A DNA stretch of 64,000 nucleotides, taken from the NCBI GenBank assembly GCA_019636845.1, contig JAHBWV010000001.1, forward strand, positions 2,108,001 through 2,172,000. Reading direction: 5' to 3'. The stretch is from Phycisphaeraceae bacterium (lineage in GTDB: Bacteria; Planctomycetota; Phycisphaerae; Phycisphaerales; UBA1924). The notes under the pieces were generated by a model. It was not told the origin of the DNA. It ran no database searches and worked only from the letters and a program-made list of their open reading frames with translations. Position numbers and translations under genes: made by a program. This document shows, in pieces, positions 51,848 to 61,038 of the stretch (its first letter is position 1; every line of letters starts with the position of its first letter).

Positions 51848-52300
51848 ATGGTCAAACGACGTCATTCTCCGAGCGTCGTGACGGCGATGGTGGCGTTGCT
51901 CGCGGCACCGCTCGCGTCGGCATTGGTCGTCTTCGCGCAGCCCTCGGCCGAGCGCGGCTCGAGAGTGATCGAGGCCAAGCGAGCGCCAAGGCCCGCGGTG
52001 ATCAACCATATCGTGCTGATCACGTTGCGGGACACGTCGGACGCTGAGGCGCTGATCGCGGACTCTGATCGCCTTCTGGCGACCATTCCCTCTGTGGTCT
52101 CGTATTTCTGCGGCACGCATCTGGACACGGGACGCTCCTCGGTGGACGGGTCGTACGACGTGGGGCTGTACGTTGGGTTCGATTCGGCTGAGGGGTATAT
52201 GGCGTACGTCGAGCACGAGGGACACGTGGAACTTGTGAAGTCATGGGCTCCGCGAATCGAGTCGATGAGGATCTTCGACGTTGTTGATCCAACGCCGTGA
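51848..52300 (+). CDS. secreted Dabb-domain protein
   Basis: A 150-residue protein with a signal peptide (VVTAMVALLAAPLASALVVFA). Residues ~50-145 match a stress-responsive A/B-barrel (Dabb) domain: INHIVLITLRDTSDAEALI, TIPSVVSYFCGTHL, YDVGLYVGFDSAEGYMAYVE and HVELVKSW. Dabb domains form dimers, some bind small ligands, and most have no known reaction. It sits between murQ and the dehydrogenase-like gene on the same strand. Confidence 0.85.
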   Translation: MVKRRHSPSVVTAMVALLAAPLASALVVFAQPSAERGSRVIEAKRAPRPAVINHIVLITLRDTSDAEALIADSDRLLATIPSVVSYFCGTHLDTGRSSVDGSYDVGLYVGFDSAEGYMAYVEHEGHVELVKSWAPRIESMRIFDVVDPTP

Positions 52301-52340
52301 TCGGTGCCGGGACCTCGCGGCACGCGGAGAAGAGACTCGC

Positions 52341-53381
52341 ATGCGACGTGTTCTGCAAGTCGGTGTCGGCCCCTTGGGCCGGATGATCGTTGAGGCGCTG
52401 CACCGCTCGGGTGTCGGCGTTGTTGCGGGCGCGATCGATCCGGACCCTGCGATCCGTGGGAAGCGACTCTCTGATCTGGTGCATGATCATGGGGCGATCG
52501 ATCCGGTCGTTGTCGGGTCGATTGACGAGCTCGCCCTGGATGAGGGGTTCCATGCTGCCATCGTCTCGACCTCATCGTCGCTGGCGGCCTGTGCGCCGAC
52601 TTTCAGGCAGTTGCTCGGGTTTGGCACCGCGATCGTCAGCACGTGCGAGGAGTTGCTCTTTCCGTGGCTGAGGCACCGCGATCTGGCGGCAGAGCTCGAC
52701 GCTCTGGCGAGAGAAACCGGCGGCAGACTGCTCGGGACTGGTGTCAATCCCGGGTTCCTCATGGACACGCTGCCGGTTGTGGCGAGCGCGGTATGCACTG
52801 ATGTCCGCGGCGCGGTGATCGAGCGAGTACAGGACGCGACCACGCGAAGGGTGCCGTTCCAGAAGAAGATCGGAGCCGGGCTTACGCCTCAGGAGTTCGC
52901 GAAGCGGTGCGCGGATGGTTCGTTGCGCCACGTCGGGCTCGGCGAATCTCTGCACTTCGTAGCTCACTACCTCGGAGTGAGAATCGATGCGTGGACCGAG
53001 TCAATCGAGCCCGTGATCGCGGGGGCTGAGCTCGAATGTGGACTGGGACAGATCCTGCCGGGGCAAGCCGCCGGAGTCCAACAAATCGCGCGGGGCATGC
53101 TGAACGGTCGCGACATCATCCGTCTTGAGTTCGTCGCAGCCATCGGCCAGCCGGACCCGCACGATCGAATCCGGATCGATGCGGATCCGCCGATCGACCT
53201 GGTGCTTCGCGGGGGTGTCCACGGCGACCTGGCAACGACGAATATCGTGATCAACTCGCTTCCGTGCATCATCGACGCCCCACCCGGACTGCACACGATG
53301 GCGACGGTACGGCCGGTGCGGGCGATCTCTGCCACAACACCGTTGCCGGGTTCGCGTCTGGCTCACCATATCCTTTCCTGA
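52341..53381 (+). CDS. DapB-like NAD(P)-binding dehydrogenase (2,4-diaminopentanoate dehydrogenase-like)
   Basis: A 346-residue protein with a Rossmann N-terminus (VLQVGVGPLGRMIVEAL). The region LGTGVNPGFLMD and the length agree with the group that contains 2,4-diaminopentanoate dehydrogenase and relatives of dihydrodipicolinate reductase. The C-terminal half is the dimerisation/substrate domain. It lies 38 bases upstream of a PLP enzyme and downstream of murQ. A reaction on an amino-acid-like substrate is likely; the substrate is unknown. Confidence 0.78.
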   Translation: MRRVLQVGVGPLGRMIVEALHRSGVGVVAGAIDPDPAIRGKRLSDLVHDHGAIDPVVVGSIDELALDEGFHAAIVSTSSSLAACAPTFRQLLGFGTAIVSTCEELLFPWLRHRDLAAELDALARETGGRLLGTGVNPGFLMDTLPVVASAVCTDVRGAVIERVQDATTRRVPFQKKIGAGLTPQEFAKRCADGSLRHVGLGESLHFVAHYLGVRIDAWTESIEPVIAGAELECGLGQILPGQAAGVQQIARGMLNGRDIIRLEFVAAIGQPDPHDRIRIDADPPIDLVLRGGVHGDLATTNIVINSLPCIIDAPPGLHTMATVRPVRAISATTPLPGSRLAHHILS

Positions 53382-53419
53382 GTTCGCACCCATCGACCGA
53401 GAGATCTGGAAGACCACGG

Positions 53420-54637
53420 ATGCCGCGACTACCGATCGATTGCTCAACCGCCACGGGTGCCACCATGCAGGGCCGAACCATGCTCGCCTTCGCCGGCTGC
53501 AACTATCTCGGGCTCGCCAACGACCCGCGTGTGCTCCAGGCGGTACGGACGGGCCTCGATCGGTACGGCCTCTCGACGACGGCCTCACGCGAAACGACGG
53601 GGAACACCACGGCCTTTGACGACCTTGAGACCGCGCTCTCCCAGTTTCTGAGCACCGAACGCTCGCTCCTTCTCGCGGATGGGTACACAGCCAACATCGC
53701 GATGGCGCAGGCGCTGGCCACCAGATTCCGCACGGTGCTGATCGATGCCAAGAGCCACCATTCGGTGCATGATGCCGCACGAAGCGCAGGTCTGGTTGTG
53801 GTCACGTTCCCGCACGGGGACACCGAGGCCGCGGCGTTACTCGCCAGGCGACACGCTGACGCCGACCCTTCTGGCGCGGTGGCAATCCTGACAGACGGAG
53901 TGTTCACAAGCGATGGTGCGATCGCAAAGCTACCGGCTTTGCTCGCGGCGTTGCCGAACGAGCGTTCGCTGCTGGTCGTGGACGATTGCCACGGTGTGTG
54001 CGTGCTGGGGCCGGAAGGGCGCGGCACTGTTTCGCACTACGAGCTTACCGACCCCCGGATCATCATCACGACAACGCTGGCGAAGGGGCTCGGCTCATAC
54101 GGCGGGTGCATCGCCGGACCGGCGTGGTTCGTGGAACTGGCGCGCAGCGCGTCGGGGATCTACAGGTGCTCGACGCCGATCCCGCCCGCTATCGCCATGG
54201 CGGCGCACGAGGCCCTGCGCATCGTGCTGGCAGAGCCCGAGAGGATCGAGCGGCTCAGATCGAATACCGCCCGGCTCCGCGGCGCATTTGAAGCGATCGG
54301 GCTCCCGTTGAGGGCGGATCATGGCAGCGCGCTGATCCCGATCTTTGCGTTCGTGCTCGACACACATGAGCGGATGGAGAGCGTGCATCGCTCGATGCTT
54401 GACGAGGGCGTCCTCGCACCGTTCATCCGCTACCCGAACGGCCCCGCAGAGATGTTCTTCCGCATCGTCGTCAACGCGGCCCACACCGCCGACCAGATCG
54501 ACCGTCTGGCAGACGCCTTCGCTAGACGGCTGCCCGCGATGGGGCTGACGGGCTCTCGTGGGGATGGGACACGCCTATCTGGCGGGACGGATCTCAAGTC
54601 TCCATCGGGTGGCCCGCGTGTCGAGGGCGTTGCCTGA
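53420..54637 (+). CDS. alpha-oxoamine synthase-family PLP enzyme (BioF/Kbl-like), substrate unknown
   Basis: A 405-residue fold-type I PLP enzyme. Family marks: SRETTGNTTAFDDLE near residue 55, ADGYTANIAMAQAL, DAKSHHSVHDAA, the cofactor Asp/His loop DDCHGVCVLGPEGRG and the Schiff-base Lys in TTTLAKGLGSYGGCIAG. These enzymes normally condense an amino acid with an acyl-CoA (BioF, Kbl, HemA, Spt). The conserved His before DLE is Phe here. A ~30-residue Gly/Ser-rich tail reaches 63 bases into the convergent lipoprotein gene. Confidence 0.86.
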   Translation: MPRLPIDCSTATGATMQGRTMLAFAGCNYLGLANDPRVLQAVRTGLDRYGLSTTASRETTGNTTAFDDLETALSQFLSTERSLLLADGYTANIAMAQALATRFRTVLIDAKSHHSVHDAARSAGLVVVTFPHGDTEAAALLARRHADADPSGAVAILTDGVFTSDGAIAKLPALLAALPNERSLLVVDDCHGVCVLGPEGRGTVSHYELTDPRIIITTTLAKGLGSYGGCIAGPAWFVELARSASGIYRCSTPIPPAIAMAAHEALRIVLAEPERIERLRSNTARLRGAFEAIGLPLRADHGSALIPIFAFVLDTHERMESVHRSMLDEGVLAPFIRYPNGPAEMFFRIVVNAAHTADQIDRLADAFARRLPAMGLTGSRGDGTRLSGGTDLKSPSGGPRVEGVA

Positions 54638-55036
54638 CATGAAAACCTGTGACCGGGCCGGCATGCGCATGTAGCGCCATTCGCCTTCCTCCTGCACCGG
54701 CACCTGCTGATCGTTCAACCAGAAGAAGCGGTACTGCACGTTGAGTTCCGCTCCGTTTGTCAGCGCGCGGACCGGCACCTGGACGGCGAGGGGCTCGCCG
54801 GGCGTGCGGGTCTCGACCGGCGCGGAGACGCCGATATAGGGCTGAAGCCCTTCGAGCGCGACCACCGAGGGGTAGTTCTCTATCAGCACCGGATCGGCCA
54901 TCGCGCCGGGCGGCGGCTTGTCCGATGTCTTGCAGGACGCGAGTGAGAGTGCAGCGACAGAGATGGCTCCGAGCGCGATCGCCCTGATCGAGCGGCGCAC
55001 CGGGGCTTCGAGGTCGTTCGTTGAATGAGTGTGCAT
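54575..55036 (-). CDS. YcfL-like (DUF1425) lipoprotein
   Basis: A 153-residue lipoprotein: signal IALGAISVAALSLASC with the lipobox Cys near residue 35. The domain resembles DUF1425/YcfL (LNVQYRFFWLNDQQVPV and a C-terminal WRYMRMPARSQVFMSG). YcfL is encoded next to LpoB in enterobacteria, and an LpoB-like gene lies in the same run here. AAAGGAG is eight bases before the ATG. The 3' end overlaps the PLP-enzyme gene on the other strand. Confidence 0.82.
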   Translation of the reverse strand: MHTHSTNDLEAPVRRSIRAIALGAISVAALSLASCKTSDKPPPGAMADPVLIENYPSVVALEGLQPYIGVSAPVETRTPGEPLAVQVPVRALTNGAELNVQYRFFWLNDQQVPVQEEGEWRYMRMPARSQVFMSGNALDTRATRWRLEIRPAR

Positions 55037-55088
55037 GGCGTGTACTCCTTTGATGATCGTGCGACTCACTGCGGAATTATGCTTGATG

Positions 55089-56801
55089 TCAAGGCGTTGT
55101 ACCCTGATTCCTGATTGTGGCGGCGAGGTCTCGGACCTCGCGCGACCGTGGGGTGTATGGCGGATGCTCCTGGCCGAAGAGACGGGCAAAGCCAGCGGTG
55201 CCTGCCTGCGGACATGCCAGGGAGCGTCCGCCTTCGAGGATGTGGACGCCGACACGCTCGAGCTCATCGTCGGGATCGACAACGATCCCCTCGGCGCGAT
55301 ACAACTCCAGCAGGTCGGCGAGCGTGATCCCGAGCAGCCGTCCATTGGCGTGGTATCTCGCCATGGTCTCGTGCGTGGGCACTCGCACGCATCGTCCCCC
55401 GAGGATGAACGGCAGATCGTCGCCGGGCACGTCTCCCGGCCACGCATCATTGCCGTAACGGATCTCACCGGAGACCATCCATGCGAGCGGTGTTGAGACT
55501 GTGGGCAGTCGCACGTAACGGATCTGAAGCCGCTCTGTGCGGGTTCGATCGGGCGGGCGAAGCCCCGCGAGAGCAAGCTCGGACTGGCCGAGATCGCCGA
55601 CGCGAACCCGCACCGTCGCGCCCTCTTCCGGGAGTTGGAGGGGCACAATGTACGTTCGCTGGGGCAGAGACTCAAGATGGCGGAGATCCGCTCCGGCGGA
55701 TGCCTTCATAAGAGCGCCGAGGGCCGCAGCGGAGATACCGATGATCTGTGCGGTCCCACTGTCATCATCGACACCGGCCGCCACGATCACGCCGCCGAGG
55801 AGCAGCGCGGTGCCGAGCGTGCTCTTCGCGCGGCGCGCGTCTTCGAGGTTGTTCCACATATGGTCGGCAGCCATGCGGTTGAGATCGGATGCCTGCGCGA
55901 TCCGCCGCTCGCCGATCGCGTCGCCAGAGACATGGAGGGGCCTATCGTCGCTGCGCGTGCGCGGCTGGAACTTTGCGAGTGCGCCGTCCGGTCCGTACGC
56001 GACCTTTGATGGACCCCGCCCGGCATCGACGATCAGCACCGTGTCGGCTCGGCCGCTCGTGATCTCGTCGAAGGTGGGGGTAAGGTCGGGACGGATCTCC
56101 GCGGCTCTTCGGAAGTGATCCGACGCCTCTTCTGTCCGCCCAAGCGCGTGTGCCGCGATGCCCAGCAACGCGTGTCCGAGCGCGAAGTCGGTAGCGCCGG
56201 CGACGTAGCCGTTATCGAAGTACTCGTCACCGCGGTCGCCCCTCGCCGCGGCGCGCTGCGCAATCTCGAGCGTCGAGAGGCGTTCGCCCTTCTCGTTCAC
56301 ACCGAAGTCGCGGAGCAGAAACAGCGAGCTCTCCGCGGCGGCCCGCATGTTCCCCCAATCACCGATCGAGCCCTTCTGGATCGCAACGTAGGCGTACGCC
56401 ATCGCCTGCTCGAACGGTTCGCCCTTCCAGATCCGTACGCCCTCGTGCAGCACGACGCTCGGCACGGTCTTGTCGGCGTTCAGCCCCTGGATGCGGAGCA
56501 CCTCGTAGACGCGATTGGCGAGCGACTCGGCGTGGCGTGGGAGGCCATCGGCGAGCGTGACCATCAAGAGCCGCTCTCGATCGAGCAGGTGTTGCTTGTC
56601 CGAGAGTCTCGGAGAGGCCGCGGCGTTCCGGTTGTAGAGATATCCCCGTGCTCGGGCGAACTCGCCCCGATCGACCCGCGTCGCGTAAGACTCGTCCACT
56701 CGGTTCCCGGCACACCCCGAGAGAAGCAACAGGATGACGGCCACACACGCGACCGCACGGCCCGAGTCGGCTCTGGTTGCTCTGGGCACTCGGCGGCGCA
56801 T
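55089..56801 (-). CDS. COG3014-like lipoprotein with TPR-type helices
   Basis: A 570-residue lipoprotein (signal AVACVAVILLLLSGC, lipobox Cys near 30). The first ~240 residues are helical and TPR-like (LLDRERLLMVTLADGL, ALLGIAAHALGRTEEASDHF, then RRAAEIRPDL). A glycine-rich membrane-like helix (GTALLLGGVIVAAGV) follows, then a beta-rich C-terminus. This matches proteins annotated COG3014, found beside LpoB and YcfL homologues in some Gram-negatives. The precise role is unknown; a link to penicillin-binding-protein activation is inferred from context. Confidence 0.8.
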   Translation of the reverse strand: MRRRVPRATRADSGRAVACVAVILLLLSGCAGNRVDESYATRVDRGEFARARGYLYNRNAAASPRLSDKQHLLDRERLLMVTLADGLPRHAESLANRVYEVLRIQGLNADKTVPSVVLHEGVRIWKGEPFEQAMAYAYVAIQKGSIGDWGNMRAAAESSLFLLRDFGVNEKGERLSTLEIAQRAAARGDRGDEYFDNGYVAGATDFALGHALLGIAAHALGRTEEASDHFRRAAEIRPDLTPTFDEITSGRADTVLIVDAGRGPSKVAYGPDGALAKFQPRTRSDDRPLHVSGDAIGERRIAQASDLNRMAADHMWNNLEDARRAKSTLGTALLLGGVIVAAGVDDDSGTAQIIGISAAALGALMKASAGADLRHLESLPQRTYIVPLQLPEEGATVRVRVGDLGQSELALAGLRPPDRTRTERLQIRYVRLPTVSTPLAWMVSGEIRYGNDAWPGDVPGDDLPFILGGRCVRVPTHETMARYHANGRLLGITLADLLELYRAEGIVVDPDDELERVGVHILEGGRSLACPQAGTAGFARLFGQEHPPYTPRSREVRDLAATIRNQGTTP

Positions 56802-56814
56802 CTGGCGGTTCCTG

Positions 56815-57393
56815 TCAGTCGTACGTGAGGCCGACGGCCGCACGCTTGAGTTCGAACGAGTCCGACCACTCGATGCGGCCGGTTTCGAGGTCGATCACGC
56901 GAGTCTCGAACGAGTAGAGATCCGTGCGGTGGACGCCCGCGGCCCGCGTCACGCTCCGGAGCACGCCTCGCATGGCGTGAGTTGGCGTGCGGCCTGCACC
57001 GGCAAGAGCGGCTTCCGCACCGACACGATCTCGCAACTGGTTCAGGTGCTCGACCGGGATCACAAACCCGATATTGCGCTGTGCCCCGAGCGACGCGAGA
57101 GGCGTGGAGGCGCGGACGCGCTCCATGAGGTACCACTGCTCCGACAGAGGGACAACGTCTGAGGAGAGATTCTCCACGCGATCAAAGGCAACCACCATTC
57201 GGAGAGATTGTGGGTTGCGATCGCGGAGGAAGTCGCTTGCAGCCATGCTTGCCGCCAACTGCACTGCCATCTCCTTGACGTCCTCCGTTGTGAGACGCGT
57301 GGAGCGTTGCTGCACCGTCGCGCATCCCATCGGAAGCCCCGCGCAGGCGCACAGGATGGCCATGGCCTTCAACTGGAGCACTCGGGCTTGCAT
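56815..57393 (-). CDS. lipoprotein of the LpoB-type cluster
   Basis: A 192-residue lipoprotein with signal AMAILCACAGLPMGC and the lipobox Cys. The mature part shows the pattern of LpoB-like and CsgG-like folds: TTEDVKEMAVQLAASMAASDFL, VVAFDRVENLSSDVV and a terminal DLETGRIEWSDSFELKR. It lies 13 bases upstream of the COG3014-like gene and 29 bases after the LpoB-like gene, so all four lipoproteins probably form one operon. The start at 57393 is chosen for the signal peptide. Confidence 0.75.
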   Translation of the reverse strand: MQARVLQLKAMAILCACAGLPMGCATVQQRSTRLTTEDVKEMAVQLAASMAASDFLRDRNPQSLRMVVAFDRVENLSSDVVPLSEQWYLMERVRASTPLASLGAQRNIGFVIPVEHLNQLRDRVGAEAALAGAGRTPTHAMRGVLRSVTRAAGVHRTDLYSFETRVIDLETGRIEWSDSFELKRAAVGLTYD

Positions 57394-57422
57394 CGACGCT
57401 CTCTCCAAGAACGTGCCGGGGT

Positions 57423-58031
57423 TCAGCTGCCCCACCGCTTGCTCTCGTAGTCCTTGGTCCACACGATCTCGCCGCTGGAGAAACTTACGAGTTGGAAGGT
57501 CATCAGATAGAGCGAGGTGTCGCCGCGTGAGACGCGGTACATCGTGCCGTTGAGGAAGTACGTAGAGGCCTGGTCGATGCGATCACCCACTGCAGCTCCC
57601 GCTGGCCCGGTCTCCATCGCCCGAAGTTCTTCGAGTTGGGCTTTGGAGATGAGGAAGCGGAAGTTATGGCGAAAGGTCTGGGACTGCATCAGGCGGTTCT
57701 TCATCTTCTCGCGCACAAGCTCGAACTCGGCGGAGGAGATGTTGACGGTCTTGTTCATGATGTCGCCGTACACAATGGTCGAGCGAACACCCTGGTTGAA
57801 TGCCGGAACTGTCGGAAGATCGGCGACGAGGGCGCTCGCCAACTGGTCCGCGAATTCCATGTAGTCTGCGGGAAGGACACGTACATCCCTGGCTTCGGCG
57901 GGGGTAGACTGCCCGACATCGACGCGCCCGGACGGCGTGCCGCGTGGCGGATTGTTCGACGCACACCCTGAGAGCGTGAGCAGCATGCCGAGCATGCCTG
58001 TTGTGATCGAGACTCTGGATCTGGCAGCCAT
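57423..58031 (-). CDS. LpoB-like penicillin-binding-protein activator lipoprotein
   Basis: A 202-residue lipoprotein (signal TTGMLGMLLTLSGC, lipobox Cys near 23). The mature domain matches LpoB: YMEFADQLASALVADL, STIVYGDIMNKTVNISS, RLMQSQTFRHNFRFL, DQASTYFLNGTMYRVSR and a C-terminal SGEIVWTKDYESKR. In E. coli LpoB stimulates the bifunctional penicillin-binding protein PBP1b from the outer membrane. GGAG lies about seven bases before the ATG at 58031. Confidence 0.88.
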   Translation of the reverse strand: MAARSRVSITTGMLGMLLTLSGCASNNPPRGTPSGRVDVGQSTPAEARDVRVLPADYMEFADQLASALVADLPTVPAFNQGVRSTIVYGDIMNKTVNISSAEFELVREKMKNRLMQSQTFRHNFRFLISKAQLEELRAMETGPAGAAVGDRIDQASTYFLNGTMYRVSRGDTSLYLMTFQLVSFSSGEIVWTKDYESKRWGS

Positions 58032-58210
58032 GGTGATCTCCGGTCTGTTGTTAGCACCTACTAAATGATACGGACAAGCCATCAGAAAGTTTCTCATTCG
58101 GTCTGTCGCTTGCCCAAGCCGACCGAGAGTGGCATGATGCACAGAACCGAGTCCGAACCGACCACGAAGAGTACTCGACAGCGGCAGCCAGCGGGGTGAG
58201 TCTTACGCGT

Positions 58211-60289
58211 ATGGAACCATTGGGAAGAACCCGCGCTCTGCTTCTGCCTGGCCTGATCGTGATTGTCGTCACGGTCGTCATGTCGATCGTGGTCGCGCAG
58301 GCAATGAGCCCCGACATCGGTCTGGGCGTGGTCGGTGCGGGCCTTGTCTGTCTGGTGTGGATCGTGATGGTGGCACCAGGCGGCCTGCTGGCCCGTGAAC
58401 GCCGGGCGATCGCCGCCCTCGCCCAGAGCGAGCGACGCTATCGAACACTAGTGCAGACGGCACAGGATCTGATCTGGTCGGTTGATGCTTCGGGAGAGTG
58501 GACCTTCGTCAACGACGCCGCACGGACGATCTACGGCGTGGATCCGGACCAGTTGATCGGCTCCACGATGATGGAACGAGCGGAGGACGGGAAGGGCGAC
58601 GGCGACGCAGAGATGCTGATCAGGGCCATGCGAGGTGAGCCGTGCATCGGGCACGTCAGGAGGCATCGGCGTGCCGATGGGTCTCTGGTCGATCTCGCGT
58701 TCAACGTCGCTGCCCTGCGCGACTCAGAGGGACGTGTGATCGGTGCCACGGGCACCGCTTCTGACATCACGGAGAGAATCCGCACCGAGCGAGAACTGGA
58801 GCGGAGCGAGGCACAGCTTCGGCTGGTGACGGACGCCCTGCCGGTGCTGATCTCGTATGTGGACACCGAACGTGTGGTGCGGTTCGCCAATCATCACCAC
58901 GCCGAATGGCTCGGGCGACCGCTCTCGACGATCGTCGGGCGCACGCTGGAACAGGTGCTGGATGCACAGACGCTCGCGGAGGTTTCCGAGTCGATCGACG
59001 GCGCGCTCGCGTGTGAGCACGTCTCGTTCATGCGATCGTTCGATCATCCGACCCTCGGCGAACGCCGGATCCGTGTGGATCTTGAGCCGCACATCGTCTC
59101 GCAGCCGTGGTCCGGCCAGCACGCAGCGGGCTTTGTCGCGCTGATCACGGACGAGACCGACCGGCTCAAGCTAGAGACAGAGTTGCGCCACGTGCAGATG
59201 ATGGAAGCTGTCGGCCAGTTGGCGAGCGGTGTCGCTCACGATTTCAACAACCTCCTGACCGCGATGTTCTCACAGATCGCCGTGGCGCGGATCCGCATTG
59301 GCGAAGCCCACCCGGCGTCAGAGGTGATCGAAGAACTCGACCTCACGGCCCAGCAAGCGCGAGGCGTTGCCAAGTTCCTTCTGTCTCTCGGGCGCAAGGG
59401 CTCCGCCGACCGCTCGCACGTCGACCTCGCGATGCTCGTCGGACGAGCGAGCCAGATGCTCCGACGCGTTCTGCCGCGTTCGATCGAGCTCGACGTCCTG
59501 GTGCCGGAGCGCGGTGTGGCGTGGGTGTATGCGGACAGCGTTCAGTTGCAGCAGGCGCTGCTCAACCTCGCGTTGAACGCCCGAGACGCGATGCCCTCGG
59601 GAGGGAATCTCGCGGTCCAAGTCAGCATCGAGAAGAATGCCGCGGGCACTGGGCAGGCGGTACTCGTCGTCCGTGACACGGGCCACGGGATGCCGCCCGA
59701 GATCCTTGCCCGCGTCTTCGAGCCCTTCTTCACGACCAAGCCGAAGGGGCAGGGCACGGGGCTCGGCCTCTCGATCATCAAGGGAATCATCGAGGATCAT
59801 GCCGGAGCGATTCGCGCGACCTCCGTCCGTGGCCATGGTGCGGAGTTCACGATCAGTCTGCCGCTGGTGAAGCCACCCCAGGAAACTACCCTAGTGCCCT
59901 CGGATGCCGATGGCACGGCCGAGCGAAAGACGGTGGTTCTCGCCTTTCAGAGCAGGCACATACGCGAGATCCTCGCCACCGCGCTCGCTGGCGATGGGCT
60001 GAGCGTTGTACAGGTCGGGACGGCAGAAGACCTGATTCAACGCGTCCGAGCGTCGTCCTCCCGCGTACATGGTGTTGTCGTGGACCTCGGGCAGACGCTT
60101 GGGGCATCGAGCATCGCGGATCTCAGGCAATCCGGATGGCTCGGGCCCGTGCTTCTGGTCAGCGAAGGACACGCGGTGGAGACCGATCCATGCACGCAAC
60201 TGTTGCAAAAGCCGTACGCGGTGACGACATTGTGCGGAGCAGTGCGAACCATGATGTCAGAACAGGCAGATTTCGGAGGGATGCCATGA
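58211..60289 (+). CDS. PAS-sensor histidine kinase with receiver-like C-terminus
   Basis: A 692-residue sensor kinase. Two N-terminal membrane helices (about 10-30 and 38-58) are followed by two PAS domains (about 78-195 and 205-325). The phosphoacceptor is His343 in [12 protein letters not shown], then come the ATPase N-box [15 protein letters not shown] and G-box [11 protein letters not shown]. The last ~120 residues resemble a receiver but lack the usual acidic pair at the start (VVLAFQSR); an Asp in VVVDLG and Lys in LQKPYA remain. Its TGA overlaps the regulator's ATG. A GTG 15 bases upstream is an alternative start. Confidence 0.92.
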   Translation: MEPLGRTRALLLPGLIVIVVTVVMSIVVAQAMSPDIGLGVVGAGLVCLVWIVMVAPGGLLARERRAIAALAQSERRYRTLVQTAQDLIWSVDASGEWTFVNDAARTIYGVDPDQLIGSTMMERAEDGKGDGDAEMLIRAMRGEPCIGHVRRHRRADGSLVDLAFNVAALRDSEGRVIGATGTASDITERIRTERELERSEAQLRLVTDALPVLISYVDTERVVRFANHHHAEWLGRPLSTIVGRTLEQVLDAQTLAEVSESIDGALACEHVSFMRSFDHPTLGERRIRVDLEPHIVSQPWSGQHAAGFVALITDETDRLKLETELRHVQMMEAVGQLASGVAHDFNNLLTAMFSQIAVARIRIGEAHPASEVIEELDLTAQQARGVAKFLLSLGRKGSADRSHVDLAMLVGRASQMLRRVLPRSIELDVLVPERGVAWVYADSVQLQQALLNLALNARDAMPSGGNLAVQVSIEKNAAGTGQAVLVVRDTGHGMPPEILARVFEPFFTTKPKGQGTGLGLSIIKGIIEDHAGAIRATSVRGHGAEFTISLPLVKPPQETTLVPSDADGTAERKTVVLAFQSRHIREILATALAGDGLSVVQVGTAEDLIQRVRASSSRVHGVVVDLGQTLGASSIADLRQSGWLGPVLLVSEGHAVETDPCTQLLQKPYAVTTLCGAVRTMMSEQADFGGMP

Positions 60290-60942
60290 GCAAGCCGATC
60301 GGGGTCGTCCTCGCGGACGACCACACGATGGTGAGAGGTGCTCTCGCGGCGTGGCTGAACGCCACGGACGATATCGGCGTCCTCGGAGACGTCACAAACG
60401 CCGAAGAAGCAATCGAGGCCTGCCTCAAGCATGAGCCGCACGTCCTCGTTCTGGATATCGACATGCCAGGCCTCTCGTGCTTCGACGCGGCTCGCACGAT
60501 CCGGGCACGGTGCCCCCTGACACGCATCATCTTCCTCAGCGCCTTCTTCCACGATCGTTATATCCAGGAAGCGCTCGCGGTCGAGGCCTCCGGATATCTG
60601 ACCAAGGGGGAGCCGCCGCAGACGGTCGAGGCGGCGATCCGGGTCGCGGCGGGCGGCGGCGTCTGCTTTTCCGAGCAGGTCCAGTCTCGCATGGTGATCG
60701 GGCAGGAAGGCGCCCGGCTCGGAGACGGAACCAAGACCCGGGTCGAGACCCTGACTCCCCGTGAGCTTGAGATTCTCCGCTACCTGGCGCGTGGCATGTC
60801 CAAGAAAGAGATCGCGCAGACCATGTCGCTGAGCGTCAAGACCGTGGACAACCATTGCACAAACCTGATGATGAAACTCGACATCCACGACCGCGTCGAG
60901 CTCGCCAGGTTCGCGATCCGGGAAGGACTCGCCGAACCCTGA
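60286..60942 (+). CDS. LuxR/NarL-type response regulator
   Basis: A 218-residue two-domain regulator, partner of the preceding kinase by position and ATGA overlap. The receiver has LADDHTMVRG, the phospho-Asp in VLDIDMPG (about 56) and the Lys in LTKGE. The C-terminal LuxR-type helix-turn-helix shows LTPRELEILRYLARGMSKKE and IAQTMSLSVKTVDNH. Target genes cannot be identified from the window. Confidence 0.95.
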   Translation: MSKPIGVVLADDHTMVRGALAAWLNATDDIGVLGDVTNAEEAIEACLKHEPHVLVLDIDMPGLSCFDAARTIRARCPLTRIIFLSAFFHDRYIQEALAVEASGYLTKGEPPQTVEAAIRVAAGGGVCFSEQVQSRMVIGQEGARLGDGTKTRVETLTPRELEILRYLARGMSKKEIAQTMSLSVKTVDNHCTNLMMKLDIHDRVELARFAIREGLAEP

Positions 60943-61026
60943 AAGAGCGTCTGACCAATCGTCCATCCGCCGATACGACACGCTGATGCCGGGGTGTACG
61001 CCCTGCTGCTCCCAGGCGTGCGGGTC

Positions 61027-61032
61027 TACGCT
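61027..61032 (+). promoter_or_regulatory. putative -10 box (TACGCT) 6 bases before gmhA
   Basis: TACGCT then six bases then ATG at 61039. No Shine-Dalgarno sequence and only a weak -35 are visible, consistent with leaderless transcription. Confidence 0.35.
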
Positions 61033-61038
61033 TTCGCG

